DNA of 11,568 nucleotides from Woeseia sp. (lineage in GTDB: Bacteria > Pseudomonadota > Gammaproteobacteria > Steroidobacterales > Woeseiaceae). The DNA lies in assembly GCA_018701055.1 (NCBI GenBank), contig JABIUH010000170.1, positions 1 to 11,568 on the forward strand, in the 5' to 3' direction. The notes beneath the pieces were generated by a model, which saw only the letters and a list, made by a program, of their open reading frames with translations, had not been told where the DNA came from and searched no databases. This document shows positions 1 through 6,634 of the stretch, piece by piece. The position numbers were made by a program, and so were the translations under genes. How positions within the stretch are numbered: the first letter of the stretch is position 1; every line of letters begins with the position of its first letter.

Positions 1-699
1 AGCCGCTTCGTCTTGCCGAGCAAGGACCCTCTTGATCTTCGCAAGTTCGTCCATCAACCCCTGTTGATTTTGTAGTCGACCCGCGGTATCTGCCAACAAC
101 ACATCAATGTTCTTCGAGCGCGCAGCCTCATAGGCATCAAAGATGACCGCAGCCGGATCTGCGCCGGCCTGCTGGGAAATAACGGCGACATTGTTTCGTT
201 GACCCCATACCTGTAATTGTTCTACTGCGGCGGCGCGAAACGTATCGCCGGCCGCGAGCATTACCGAATGACCTTGATCCTGTAGCCGTTTGGTAAGCTT
301 GCCGATCGTCGTTGTTTTCCCCGCACCATTCACGCCCACCATCAGGATTACAAACGGCGAATTACTCGCCGGGATATTCAATTCAACTGCAACCGGGTCG
401 AGAATCTCGGTGAGTATGCGATGGAGGCCGGCCCGCAATGCGGCAATATCTTTCAATTCCTTTCGCGCCAACGATTTTTGCAGCTCCGCAATTATGCGTG
501 AAGTCGTATCGACGCCAACATCTGCCATGACCAGCTCTGCTTCGAGGTCGTCCAGGACCTCCTGGTCGATGGTCCCACCGGGGGCGAGATTGGCGAGATC
601 GTATGAGAGCCAGCTGTCGCCGCGGTTCAACCGCGCCCGCAGCCGCTTTACGAAGCCCGGCTTGTCTCCGGCGTTAGAATCCCTATTTTTTCCAAGCAC
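1..699 (-). CDS. ftsY: FtsY, signal recognition particle receptor (N-terminal 233 residues, cut by window edge)
   Basis: This is the SRP-receptor GTPase that docks ribosome-SRP complexes at the inner membrane for co-translational insertion. The visible 233 residues hold the helical N domain (about 15-100) and most of the G domain. The P-loop GVNGAGKTT is at 122-130, TFRAAAVEQL at 153-162 and DTAGRLQNQ at 204-212. The C-terminal end lies before base 1. The start is GTG at 697-699, because a stop codon sits three codons upstream in frame, so no longer product is possible. The protein therefore lacks the long acidic A domain of E. coli FtsY (497 residues) and begins almost at the amphipathic GFVKRLRARL helix (15-24) that contacts lipid. 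It diverges from rsmD across 58 bases, the usual ftsY-rsmD neighbourhood. Identity is certain; the start is fairly certain. Confidence 0.95.
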   Translation of the reverse strand, partial: MLGKNRDSNAGDKPGFVKRLRARLNRGDSWLSYDLANLAPGGTIDQEVLDDLEAELVMADVGVDTTSRIIAELQKSLARKELKDIAALRAGLHRILTEILDPVAVELNIPASNSPFVILMVGVNGAGKTTTIGKLTKRLQDQGHSVMLAAGDTFRAAAVEQLQVWGQRNNVAVISQQAGADPAAVIFDAYEAARSKNIDVLLADTAGRLQNQQGLMDELAKIKRVLARQDEAA

Positions 700-757
700 G
701 AATTTTCAACCTAGCGACGACAAAGCCCGGACTAGAGTAATCTGGGAGACTTTCCAG

Positions 758-1363
758 ATGCGACCCACAATCGGTATGCGGCACAAAAATCATAAAAACG
801 GTAAACCACAACCCGGACGGCTGCGTATTGTAGCCGGAAAATGGCGCAGCCGCCTTTTGCCGGTTGCTAATGTTGAAGGGCTGCGGCCAACGTCAGAGCG
901 GATCCGGGAAACGCTCTTCAATTGGCTCGCGCCAGCCATAGTAGGTTCGACGTGCCTGGATCTTTTTGCAGGGAGCGGTGCGCTGGGCCTTGAGGCACTA
1001 TCCCGTGGCGCGGCGTCGGTTTTGTTCGTCGAGCGATCGAAAACCGCAACAATAGCGCTTGACGAATATCTGGTCACATTGAGTGATGATCACGGGGCGG
1101 TCCGCCAGGCGGACGCGCTGAGCTTCTTGCGGGGAGCGGCGCCAGCACAGTACGATTTGGTCTTTCTGGATCCACCTTTTGCTTCTGATATGGTGGCGGA
1201 TTTGTGTAGACTGCTTGCAAAGGGTGGCTGGCTAAAACCGGGTGCCCACATTTATCTCGAACAAGACAAAAAACAAAGTCTGCCAGAATTGCCAGACGGC
1301 TGGCAGGCACTAAAAGAAAAAACGACCGGCAACGTTCGGTATTCACTGATACGCGTTTTGTAA
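758..1363 (+). CDS. rsmD: RsmD, 16S rRNA (guanine(966)-N(2))-methyltransferase
   Basis: This SAM-dependent enzyme makes m2G966 in 16S rRNA during assembly of the small subunit. The 201-residue length matches the family. A basic N-terminus leads into RLRIVAGKWRSR (21-32) and the signature GLRPTSERIRETLFNWL (41-57). The SAM-binding motif LDLFAGSGALGLEAL is at 67-81 and the catalytic DPPF at 138-141. I chose ATG 758 because GGAG at 744-747 sits 10 bases upstream; the in-frame ATG at 776 has no ribosome-binding site. The reading frame stays open further upstream, but that part is antisense to ftsY and is not protein of this family. coaD follows 9 bases after the stop, so the two are likely cotranscribed. 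Confidence 0.95.
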   Translation: MRPTIGMRHKNHKNGKPQPGRLRIVAGKWRSRLLPVANVEGLRPTSERIRETLFNWLAPAIVGSTCLDLFAGSGALGLEALSRGAASVLFVERSKTATIALDEYLVTLSDDHGAVRQADALSFLRGAAPAQYDLVFLDPPFASDMVADLCRLLAKGGWLKPGAHIYLEQDKKQSLPELPDGWQALKEKTTGNVRYSLIRVL

Positions 1364-1372
1364 GGAGCCTAG

Positions 1373-1852
1373 ATGTCTGTCTCTGCCATGTATCCCGGGA
1401 CTTTCGATCCAATCACCTTGGGGCACGAAGATCTCGTCCGCCGGGCGTGCCGAATATTTGACCATGTTGTGGTTGCCATTGCGGCAAATCCCAGTAAGGA
1501 ACCTATGTTTTCGCTTGAGGAGCGTGTTGAGCTGGCTCGTGCATCGATGACAGATATCAACAATATCGAGGTATCCGGTTACGAAGGCCTGACAGTGGAT
1601 TTTGCGCGCGATAATGGTCTCGGTGTCATTATGCGTGGCTTGCGCGCGGTGTCAGATTTTGAATATGAGTTTCAACTCGCGAATATGAATCGTCACCTTG
1701 CGGATGATGTTGAAACCGCATTTCTAACGCCAAATGAAAACTACAACTTCATTTCATCCAGCTTGGTTCGGGAAATTTGCAGCATGGGTGGCGACATCTC
1801 CGAGTTCGTATCTCCCGTCGTCAATGACGCGTTGATTGAACGCTGCCGTTAA
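1373..1852 (+). CDS. coaD: CoaD, phosphopantetheine adenylyltransferase
   Basis: CoaD transfers AMP from ATP to 4'-phosphopantetheine, giving dephospho-CoA, in the cytoplasm. It is 159 residues long, the normal length. The nucleotidyltransferase motif YPGTFDPITLGH (7-18) contains the T/HxGH signature. Further marks are VIMRGLRAVSDFEYEFQLANMN in the middle and the C-terminal ISSSLVRE (127-134). The start ATG at 1373 has GGAG at 1364-1367 overlapping and following the rsmD stop, spacing 5 bases. A second in-frame ATG at 1388 (residue 6) also fits the family alignment but is less well spaced. It is the distal gene of rsmD-coaD and converges on mutM. Together with coaBC at 4169 this window encodes three of the five CoA biosynthetic activities. 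Confidence 0.96.
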   Translation: MSVSAMYPGTFDPITLGHEDLVRRACRIFDHVVVAIAANPSKEPMFSLEERVELARASMTDINNIEVSGYEGLTVDFARDNGLGVIMRGLRAVSDFEYEFQLANMNRHLADDVETAFLTPNENYNFISSSLVREICSMGGDISEFVSPVVNDALIERCR

Positions 1853-1858
1853 GACACG

Positions 1859-2671
1859 TCAACGCTGACAATGGTGACAGTAAAACGTCGAGCGTTGACC
1901 CAGCACAATGGCGCGAATTTCGGTTTTACACATCCGGCATGGCAACGCATCCCGTCCGTACACATTGAGTTGCTGTTTGAAGTAGCCTGGCTCGCCATCT
2001 CCGCCGTAAAAATCTTGCAAAGTCGTGCCACCTGCCTTTATCGCACGTTTTAGTACCGACTGAATCGACGTCACCAACGTAGCCAATCGTTCAGCCGACA
2101 CTTTTCCCGCTGCGCGCTTCGGGTGAATACCCGCGCCAAACAACGCCTCGCTCGCATAAATATTGCCAACACCGACGACGACTGAGGCATTCATTATGAA
2201 TTGCTTTATGGTCACTCGACGTCCACGAGATTTATTCCAAAGATAGTGTGCATCGAAGTCAGCGGACAACGGCTCTGGCCCGAGATCCCGCAACAATGCA
2301 TGTTCTTCGGCATTCAATGCCCAAAGCAGCGATCCAAATCGGCGCGGGTCCCGAAATCGCAACGCCTTACCGTTGTCGAAACGAATGTCGACGTGATCAT
2401 GTTTTGCAGCAGGCTCGAGCGAATCAATTATTCGTACGCTGCCCGACATACCAAGATGCAAAATAGCGCTTCCCTGGTTGGTGTCAAATAGCAGGTATTT
2501 TGCTCGTCGACGCACAGTGTGAATCTTTTGGCCCGACAGATTTTTTTCCAGGCTGGCAGGGATGGGCCAACGGAGACGACGTTCTCTGATGATCAGTTCA
2601 GTAACGGTTTGATCTTCAATCCACGGTGCGATGCCGCGTCTACTGGTTTCTACTTCAGGTAGTTCTGGCAT
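1859..2671 (-). CDS. mutM: MutM (Fpg), formamidopyrimidine-DNA glycosylase
   Basis: This bifunctional glycosylase/AP lyase removes 8-oxoguanine and ring-opened purines from DNA. It is 270 residues long, typical of the family. It begins MPELPEVE, giving the catalytic Pro and Glu at positions 1 and 2 after removal of Met. Lys58 (Lys57 in mature numbering) lies in RRRAKYLL. The C-terminal zinc finger has Cys245, Cys248, Cys265 and Cys268, with Arg260 in GQRSTFYC. All catalytic and zinc residues are present. It lies downstream of rpmB-rpmG as in E. coli, but the hairpin at 2764-2794 separates them, so mutM probably has its own promoter in the about 90 bases before its start. I cannot pick a convincing one there, and no clear ribosome-binding site precedes the ATG. 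Confidence 0.97.
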   Translation of the reverse strand: MPELPEVETSRRGIAPWIEDQTVTELIIRERRLRWPIPASLEKNLSGQKIHTVRRRAKYLLFDTNQGSAILHLGMSGSVRIIDSLEPAAKHDHVDIRFDNGKALRFRDPRRFGSLLWALNAEEHALLRDLGPEPLSADFDAHYLWNKSRGRRVTIKQFIMNASVVVGVGNIYASEALFGAGIHPKRAAGKVSAERLATLVTSIQSVLKRAIKAGGTTLQDFYGGDGEPGYFKQQLNVYGRDALPCRMCKTEIRAIVLGQRSTFYCHHCQR

Positions 2672-2763
2672 TTAGTTCTTACGCTGATAGTCGAAAATTG
2701 TTAGATGGGTTGACCGACGAGTCTAATCCAGTGCGCGTAGATTGTTAGGCGTTTTTTCAGTGC

Positions 2764-2794
2764 AAAAAAAATCCGCCAGAGGCGGAGTTTTTTT
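2764..2794 (-). terminator. Rho-independent terminator of rpmB-rpmG (potentially bidirectional)
   Basis: The stem TCCGCC / GGCGGA (2772-2777 with 2781-2786) encloses a 3-base loop. It is flanked by eight A at 2764-2771 and seven T at 2788-2794. Read on the minus strand, it is a GC hairpin followed by a U run starting directly at the rpmG stop codon. The mirrored A and T tracts mean it could also stop plus-strand transcripts, although no plus-strand gene points at it. Confidence 0.9.
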
Positions 2795-2948
2795 ACTTAA
2801 TTTTTGCTTCCTTGTACATCACATGTTTTCGCACCACCGGATCGTATTTCTTAGTTTGCATTTTCTCCGGGTGCAATCGTTTGTTCTTGGCTGTGGTGTA
2901 GTAGTGGCCGGTACCGGCACTGGACACAAGTTTAATTTTTTCACGCAT
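2793..2948 (-). CDS. rpmG: Ribosomal protein L33 (bL33)
   Basis: This is a 51-residue large-subunit protein located near the ribosomal E site. The protein starts MREKIKLVSSAGTGHYYTT and continues with KNKRLHPEKMQTKKYDP, both standard L33 segments. It contains no cysteine, so it is the zinc-independent (C-minus) form of bL33. GGAG lies 9 bases before the ATG. It follows rpmB after an 18-base gap and is the last gene of that small operon. The stop TAA forms the start of the terminator's A/T tract, so there is essentially no 3' untranslated region before the hairpin. Confidence 0.96.
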   Translation of the reverse strand: MREKIKLVSSAGTGHYYTTAKNKRLHPEKMQTKKYDPVVRKHVMYKEAKIK

Positions 2949-2966
2949 GATCGTTTACTCCAGCGA

Positions 2967-3203
2967 TTAAACGCGTTGGCCTTCTGAGCGCATATCCGCC
3001 AGCACCTTGTCGATGCCGTGCTTGTCGATATTGCGGAGCCCTTTGTGGGACAGACGCAGCCGTACAAATCGATTCTCGGTTTCCACCCAGAATCGCTTGT
3101 ATTGGAGGTTCGGCAAAAAACGCCGACGGGTCCTATTCTTCGCGTGTGAAACGTTGTTACCGCTCTGCGGCCGCTTCCCGGTGACCTGACAAACCTTGGC
3201 CAT
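2967..3203 (-). CDS. rpmB: Ribosomal protein L28 (bL28)
   Basis: This large-subunit ribosomal protein has 78 residues, the same length as in E. coli. The recognisable parts are MAKVCQVTGKRPQSGNNVSH at the N-terminus, KNRTRRRFLPNLQ in the basic middle, and RLRLSHKGLRNIDKHG towards the end. The single Cys5 is not part of a zinc motif. Only a weak purine stretch (AGAG about 10 bases upstream) precedes the ATG. A strong candidate promoter and a leader hairpin lie upstream, so rpmB-rpmG is transcribed separately from radC or in addition to read-through from it. Confidence 0.96.
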   Translation of the reverse strand: MAKVCQVTGKRPQSGNNVSHAKNRTRRRFLPNLQYKRFWVETENRFVRLRLSHKGLRNIDKHGIDKVLADMRSEGQRV

Positions 3204-3233
3204 TGCTTTAAGTCTCTGTTTTTAAAATAAGGA

Positions 3234-3252
3234 TGCTCGCGAATGGCGAGCA
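3234..3252 (-). promoter_or_regulatory. Leader hairpin upstream of rpmB
   Basis: TGCTCGC (3234-3240) and GCGAGCA (3246-3252) form a perfect 7-base stem with a 5-base loop. It lies about 5 bases into the predicted rpmB-rpmG transcript and 30 bases before the start codon. No U run follows, so it is not a standard terminator. It could stabilise the mRNA 5' end or be a protein-binding site for translational control of ribosomal protein synthesis. The function is inferred. Confidence 0.4.
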
Positions 3253-3263
3253 GAGAGCGAGAC

Positions 3264-3292
3264 TTTATACCAGCACCGTGAGCGCTAATCAA
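3264..3292 (-). promoter_or_regulatory. Candidate sigma-70 promoter of rpmB-rpmG
   Basis: On the minus strand, TTGATT (3287-3292) and TATAAA (3264-3269) are separated by exactly 17 bases. They match the -35 consensus in four of six positions and the -10 consensus in five of six. Transcription would start near 3257, about 55 bases before the rpmB ATG, and the leader would open with the hairpin at 3234-3252. This is a sequence match only. Confidence 0.65.
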
Positions 3293-3309
3293 GACCGTTT
3301 TTGAGCGTT

Positions 3310-3984
3310 TTACAATAGGCCACGGCTGGCCAGCGAGATGCTGATCCCATCACCGATCACCAAGTGGTCCAGAAGGCGGATATCCACCAGGTTCAGGGCA
3401 GCTTTGACACGCCTTGTAATACGTTCATCTGCCTGGCTCGGATCGGCAATTCCCGACGGATGATTGTGCGCCAGGATGACCGCGGCCGCATTAACCTGCA
3501 GGGCCATCTTGACCACTTCGCGTGGGTAGACGCTAGTGCCATCAATGGTGCCACGAAACATCTCCTCGAAAAGTATGACCCGATGGCGGTTATCCAGATA
3601 AAGGCAGCAGAACACCTCGTGCGGGCGGTCGCGCAGGCGTGCGAGAAGAAAGGTCTCGGTATCGGCTGGGCTTTTGATTGCAGCGCCAATCGGCAGGGTT
3701 TCTTCGAAATATCGGCGGGCAAGTTCGCGCAGCGCTCGAATTTTCGCCAATCGAGCATCCCCGACACCCGGGGCAGCTGCTAATTGTTCCCAATGCGCGT
3801 TCAGGACGGCACGGAGACCACCAAAGTGCTCTAACAAACCCTCAGCGGCAGTCATTGCCTGCGCGGATGCGGGCCCAGTACGCAATACAACAGCGAGTAG
3901 CTCCGATGTCGCACAAAGCGAGACATCGCCGCGAATTAGCATGGAATGCGAGTCGGCTGGCGCAATTGGCGTTGCTTGGGGCAT
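3310..3984 (-). CDS. radC: RadC family JAB/MPN domain protein
   Basis: It carries the RadC metalloprotease-like JAB domain, whose biochemical role is still unsettled despite the old name 'DNA repair protein'. It has 224 residues, the standard length. A helix-hairpin-helix-like AAAPGVGDARLAKIRAL lies in the N-terminal half. The JAB metal motif HNHPSG with following S and D gives His173, His175, Ser183 and Asp186. I chose ATG 3984 because AAGGA at 3991-3995 sits 6 bases upstream. The frame continues 23 codons further up to 4053, but that start has no ribosome-binding site and the extension is unlike the family. It is divergent from coaBC and upstream of rpmB, the conserved gammaproteobacterial order. 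Confidence 0.95.
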   Translation of the reverse strand: MPQATPIAPADSHSMLIRGDVSLCATSELLAVVLRTGPASAQAMTAAEGLLEHFGGLRAVLNAHWEQLAAAPGVGDARLAKIRALRELARRYFEETLPIGAAIKSPADTETFLLARLRDRPHEVFCCLYLDNRHRVILFEEMFRGTIDGTSVYPREVVKMALQVNAAAVILAHNHPSGIADPSQADERITRRVKAALNLVDIRLLDHLVIGDGISISLASRGLL

Positions 3985-3990
3985 AGACCT

Positions 3991-3995
3991 TCCTT
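3991..3995 (-). promoter_or_regulatory. Ribosome-binding site that sets the radC start
   Basis: On the minus strand AAGGA (with a second AGG directly behind it) is spaced 6 bases from the ATG at 3982-3984. This decides for the 224-residue RadC over the longer frame. Confidence 0.75.
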
Positions 3996-4045
3996 GGCCA
4001 GTGATGTCGTGAGTTTCAGCTTGGAGCCTTGATAGAGGTGATTCA

Positions 4046-4062
4046 AGCCGCAAATTGCGGCT
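4046..4062. repeat. 17-base palindrome between radC and coaBC
   Basis: AGCCGCAA and TTGCGGCT are perfect 8-base arms around a single central A. The site lies 62 bases before the radC start and 107 bases before the coaBC start, between divergent genes. An odd-length palindrome like this is typical of a site for a dimeric DNA-binding protein. It could also form a short hairpin in RNA. No adjacent U run is present. Confidence 0.55.
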
Positions 4063-4117
4063 GGTTGGCCCTATTTGCTGGATATTGACGGCAGCTCCGG
4101 GCTAAGCTTTCGAACCC

Positions 4118-4148
4118 GTGGTCCATCAACCCTACCTTGGCGGACCAC
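4118..4148. repeat. 7-base inverted repeat in the coaBC leader
   Basis: GTGGTCC (4118-4124) and GGACCAC (4142-4148) are perfect inverted arms with a 17-base spacer. They end 20 bases before the chosen coaBC start. If transcribed they could form a hairpin just upstream of the ribosome-binding region. The evidence is limited to the match itself. Confidence 0.4.
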
Positions 4149-4168
4149 TAGCTGAGCAGGCTCGACCT

Positions 4169-5419
4169 ATGCAGAAAAAAAAGATCATTCTTGGCATCAG
4201 CGGCGGCATTGCTGCCTATAAGACGCCTGAACTGGTGCGCCGTCTGAAAAGTCGCGGCGCTGAAGTACAAGTCGTCGTGACCCGTTCTGCCATCGAGTTT
4301 GTCACCGAAACAACGCTGCAAGCGGTCTCCGGATTGCCGGTGAGAAGCAATCTGTGGGATACGAATGCTGAGGCTGCGATGGGACATATTGAGCTCGCGC
4401 GTTGGGCTGATCTCGTACTGATTGCGCCCGCGACGGCAGAAATCATGGCGCGCCTGGCGGCAGGCTCCGCTCCCGACTTGTTAACAACGCTTTGCTTGGC
4501 GACTGAGGCGCCCATCGCGATTGCACCGGCAATGAATCATGTGATGTGGTCGAATGTGGCGGTACAAAAGAATCGAGACCGCTTGGAAAGCCGCGGTATG
4601 CAGATTCTTGGACCCGCACATGGCGATCAGGCCTGTGGTGAAAACGGTCTGGGCAGAATGCTCGAACCGGACGATATTGTCGCTGCGATACTGGTGCCGA
4701 AAGCCGTTCCTGAAATTGCCGCAAAACCATTGAGCGGCAAAACCGTAATGATCACGGCCGGGCCAACTCGCGAAGCGATTGATAGCGTCCGCTACATCAG
4801 CAATCGAAGCTCCGGCAAGATGGGATACGCGCTGGCTGCAGCGGCACGTGACGCGGGCGCCAAAGTCATGCTGGTCAGTGGTCCAGTGGCTGTGCCACTT
4901 CCTGAAAACGTCGTCAGGTTTGATACGGAAAGCGCAGCCGATATGTATTCGGTCGTGCACCAGCATCTCGAAAGTGTCGATATTTTTATCGGTGCCGCGG
5001 CCGTTGCGGACTTCCACGTAGTCGACGTTGCCGCCGGCAAAATTAAGAAAACCGCGAAGGAACTGTCGCTAGACCTTGAGCGTACAAAGGACGTACTGGC
5101 ATCTGTAGCGCGACTGCCGGATCGTCCGTTTACGGTTGGCTTCGCGGCTGAGACTGATAATCTACGTGAGTATGCGCTTGGAAAACTTGAGCGAAAAAAT
5201 CTGCACATGATCGTTGCGAATCTTGTTGGGAAAAACTTGGGATTTGAAACTGATCGGAATGCCGTTGAAGTTTTTTGGCGGGGTGGTGAAGCTTCTTTTC
5301 CAATCGCCGCTAAAGACAAACTGGCAGAAGATCTCGTCGCGCTCATCGGAACTCAGTATCTTGAAAGCATTAGCGCCGACACACAGATTGAATTACCGAC
5401 TATTGCGATCCGCGATTGA
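4169..5419 (+). CDS. coaBC: CoaBC (Dfp), phosphopantothenoylcysteine synthetase/decarboxylase
   Basis: This bifunctional enzyme carries out two CoA steps: CTP-dependent joining of cysteine to 4'-phosphopantothenate (CoaB) and FMN-dependent decarboxylation to phosphopantetheine (CoaC). With 416 residues it is full length. The CoaC half starts ILGISGGIAAYK (7-18), with active-site His73, PAMN with Asn123, and ACGENGLGRM with Cys156, equivalent to E. coli His75, Asn125 and Cys158. The CoaB half starts at about 190 with TVMITAGPTRE and has ISNRSSGKMGY (Asn212, E. coli Asn210), then AAAVADF and KIKKT. I chose ATG 4169, which aligns with family N-termini; the frame also has a GTG at 4118 adding 17 unlikely residues. 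dut follows after 50 bases. Confidence 0.95.
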   Translation: MQKKKIILGISGGIAAYKTPELVRRLKSRGAEVQVVVTRSAIEFVTETTLQAVSGLPVRSNLWDTNAEAAMGHIELARWADLVLIAPATAEIMARLAAGSAPDLLTTLCLATEAPIAIAPAMNHVMWSNVAVQKNRDRLESRGMQILGPAHGDQACGENGLGRMLEPDDIVAAILVPKAVPEIAAKPLSGKTVMITAGPTREAIDSVRYISNRSSGKMGYALAAAARDAGAKVMLVSGPVAVPLPENVVRFDTESAADMYSVVHQHLESVDIFIGAAAVADFHVVDVAAGKIKKTAKELSLDLERTKDVLASVARLPDRPFTVGFAAETDNLREYALGKLERKNLHMIVANLVGKNLGFETDRNAVEVFWRGGEASFPIAAKDKLAEDLVALIGTQYLESISADTQIELPTIAIRD

Positions 5420-5469
5420 TCGAAGCGCAACTCGAAAACAATAATTCTAATAATAAGAAAGGTCTTTTT

Positions 5470-5925
5470 GTGCGATCAGTAGAACTCAAAATTCTTGACC
5501 CTAGAGTGGGTGACTCCATTCCCGTGCCGCACTACGCGACAGACGGCTCAGCCGGTCTAGATATGCGTGCGTGCATCGATGAGCCATTGACGGTAACGCC
5601 GGGAGAAACGGTATTAGTGCCGTCCGGGCTAGCTATTCATATTGGTGATGCATCCCTTGCTGCGGTGTTGTTGCCGCGCTCTGGCTTAGGCCACAAACAT
5701 GGCCTGGTATTGGGGAATCTAACCGGTTTAATTGATTCCGATTATCAGGGACAGGTCTTCGTTTCGATATGGAATCGCGGTGATAAAACCTATGCGATTC
5801 AACCCGGCGAACGTATCGCCCAAATGGTGTTTGTACCTGTTGAGCAGGTGAAATTCAGCGTAGTCACTGAATTCACGGATTCAGAGAGGGGTGAAGGTGG
5901 TTTCGGACACTCGGGAAAACAATAA
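5470..5925 (+). CDS. dut: Dut, deoxyuridine 5'-triphosphate nucleotidohydrolase
   Basis: The trimeric dUTPase hydrolyses dUTP to dUMP and pyrophosphate, which keeps uracil out of DNA and supplies dTMP synthesis. It has 151 residues. All five motifs are present: GSAGLDMRA (26-34), PRSGLGHKHG (69-78), GLIDSDYQG (86-94), the PGERIAQMVF segment, and the glycine-rich C-terminal RGEGGFGHSG (140-149) that closes over the nucleotide. The start is GTG 5470, 7 bases after AAAGG at 5458-5462, giving an N-terminus RSVELKILDPRVG like E. coli Dut. The frame extends upstream to a TTG overlapping the coaBC stop, but that N-terminus of Asn and Lys codons is AT-rich leader. Likely cotranscribed with coaBC. Confidence 0.96.
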   Translation: MRSVELKILDPRVGDSIPVPHYATDGSAGLDMRACIDEPLTVTPGETVLVPSGLAIHIGDASLAAVLLPRSGLGHKHGLVLGNLTGLIDSDYQGQVFVSIWNRGDKTYAIQPGERIAQMVFVPVEQVKFSVVTEFTDSERGEGGFGHSGKQ

Positions 5926-5963
5926 CAAACGCTCGATTGACCAGCCTTTGCACCGAATGTTGC

Positions 5964-5990
5964 GTAGGAGCGGCTTCCAGCCGCGATCAC
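5964..5990. repeat. REP-like GTAG hairpin element between dut and the DUF4124 gene
   Basis: GTAG at 5964-5967 precedes a perfect 6-base stem GCGGCT / AGCCGC (5970-5975 with 5979-5984) and a 3-base loop, followed by GATCAC. A GTAG or GGAG tetranucleotide 5' of a GC-rich palindrome is the layout of bacterial REP elements mobilised by RAYT transposases, for example in Stenotrophomonas and Pseudomonas. It lies in an 82-base convergent gap, the usual place for such elements. Only one copy is in this window, so the repeat status is inferred. It may also act as a transcript-end hairpin. Confidence 0.55.
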
Positions 5991-6007
5991 ACACTTCCGG
6001 TTGAAGC

Positions 6008-6634
6008 TTAGTCGAGACCCTTAAGCGCTTTAAACCGGTCGATATCCCCATCAAATCGCGCAACGATGTTGAGCTCGTCTTGCTGGAATCGCTGCAGATT
6101 TCGCTCGTGTCTCGTGAGAGTATCTTTGGTGGTCGACATGTCGTCAGCAAGATCGGGCTCAATCATTGGTGCTTCTGGGTCCACGCTGTAAGGTCGGAAG
6201 CCTGCCGCCTCGTCGGTTAAAGAATCCATGCGACGTTGCAGATTGCGCAGATACAACTCAGTTACTCGCGCTTGAGCTTGAAACAACTCAACGCGACGGT
6301 CCCGATGCAGGACTATTTCGTCAACCGAAAGGTAAGTGGCTAATAATGCCTGGTCGGCACGTTGTTGCAATTCACGTTCCGTACGTAGCTCTTCCTGGCG
6401 TTGTTCCTCAAGAATTTCTTCCTGGGTTCTCTTTGCACGCATTACGTCGACCGTAATACCGTGCTGATTAACAACTTCTCGTTTAATTTCTGCATATTCG
6501 GCAGGGATACTATCGCCGTAGTGCACCACACCCGTGCCATCTACCCAGCGGTAGAGCTTTTGTGTGTTTTGAGCGCTGGCAGCGCCGCTGCAAACACACA
6601 AAATAATCAGTGTTGTTAAAGCCTGAAATCTCAT
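6008..6634 (-). CDS. Exported DUF4124 domain protein with coiled-coil region
   Basis: This is a 208-residue protein of unknown function, predicted to be periplasmic. Residues 1-21 are a signal peptide: Arg2, the hydrophobic core LTTLIILCVC and an ASA cleavage site before Gln22. The DUF4124 motif follows at about 26-45 (KLYRWVDGTGVVHYGDSIP), a small beta fold common in envelope proteins of Gammaproteobacteria. From about 60 to 150 it is rich in Glu, Gln, Arg and Leu and probably forms a long coiled coil. An acidic linker and a final helix end the protein. An in-frame ATG at 6652 would add six residues (MCDIFS) before the signal peptide; neither start has a ribosome-binding site. It lies 113 bases downstream of pyrE and convergent to dut, the position held by slmA in enterics. 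Confidence 0.8.
   Translation of the reverse strand: MRFQALTTLIILCVCSGAASAQNTQKLYRWVDGTGVVHYGDSIPAEYAEIKREVVNQHGITVDVMRAKRTQEEILEEQRQEELRTERELQQRADQALLATYLSVDEIVLHRDRRVELFQAQARVTELYLRNLQRRMDSLTDEAAGFRPYSVDPEAPMIEPDLADDMSTTKDTLTRHERNLQRFQQDELNIVARFDGDIDRFKALKGLD

Noticed and set aside
290..757. An in-frame 5' extension of rsmD by 156 codons.
   Set aside because: It is antisense to the P-loop region of ftsY, and RsmD proteins are about 200 residues. ATG 758 has a ribosome-binding site.
1852..1859. A transcription terminator between coaD and mutM.
   Set aside because: Only 6 bases separate the convergent stops and no hairpin with a T run is visible; termination must occur within the opposing genes or depend on Rho.
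4095..4130. TTCGAACCC followed by a GTGGTCCA-like end, resembling a tRNA T-arm and 3' end.
   Set aside because: The T-stem does not pair, no matching acceptor strand or anticodon arm is found upstream, and there is no CCA. I judge it chance similarity.
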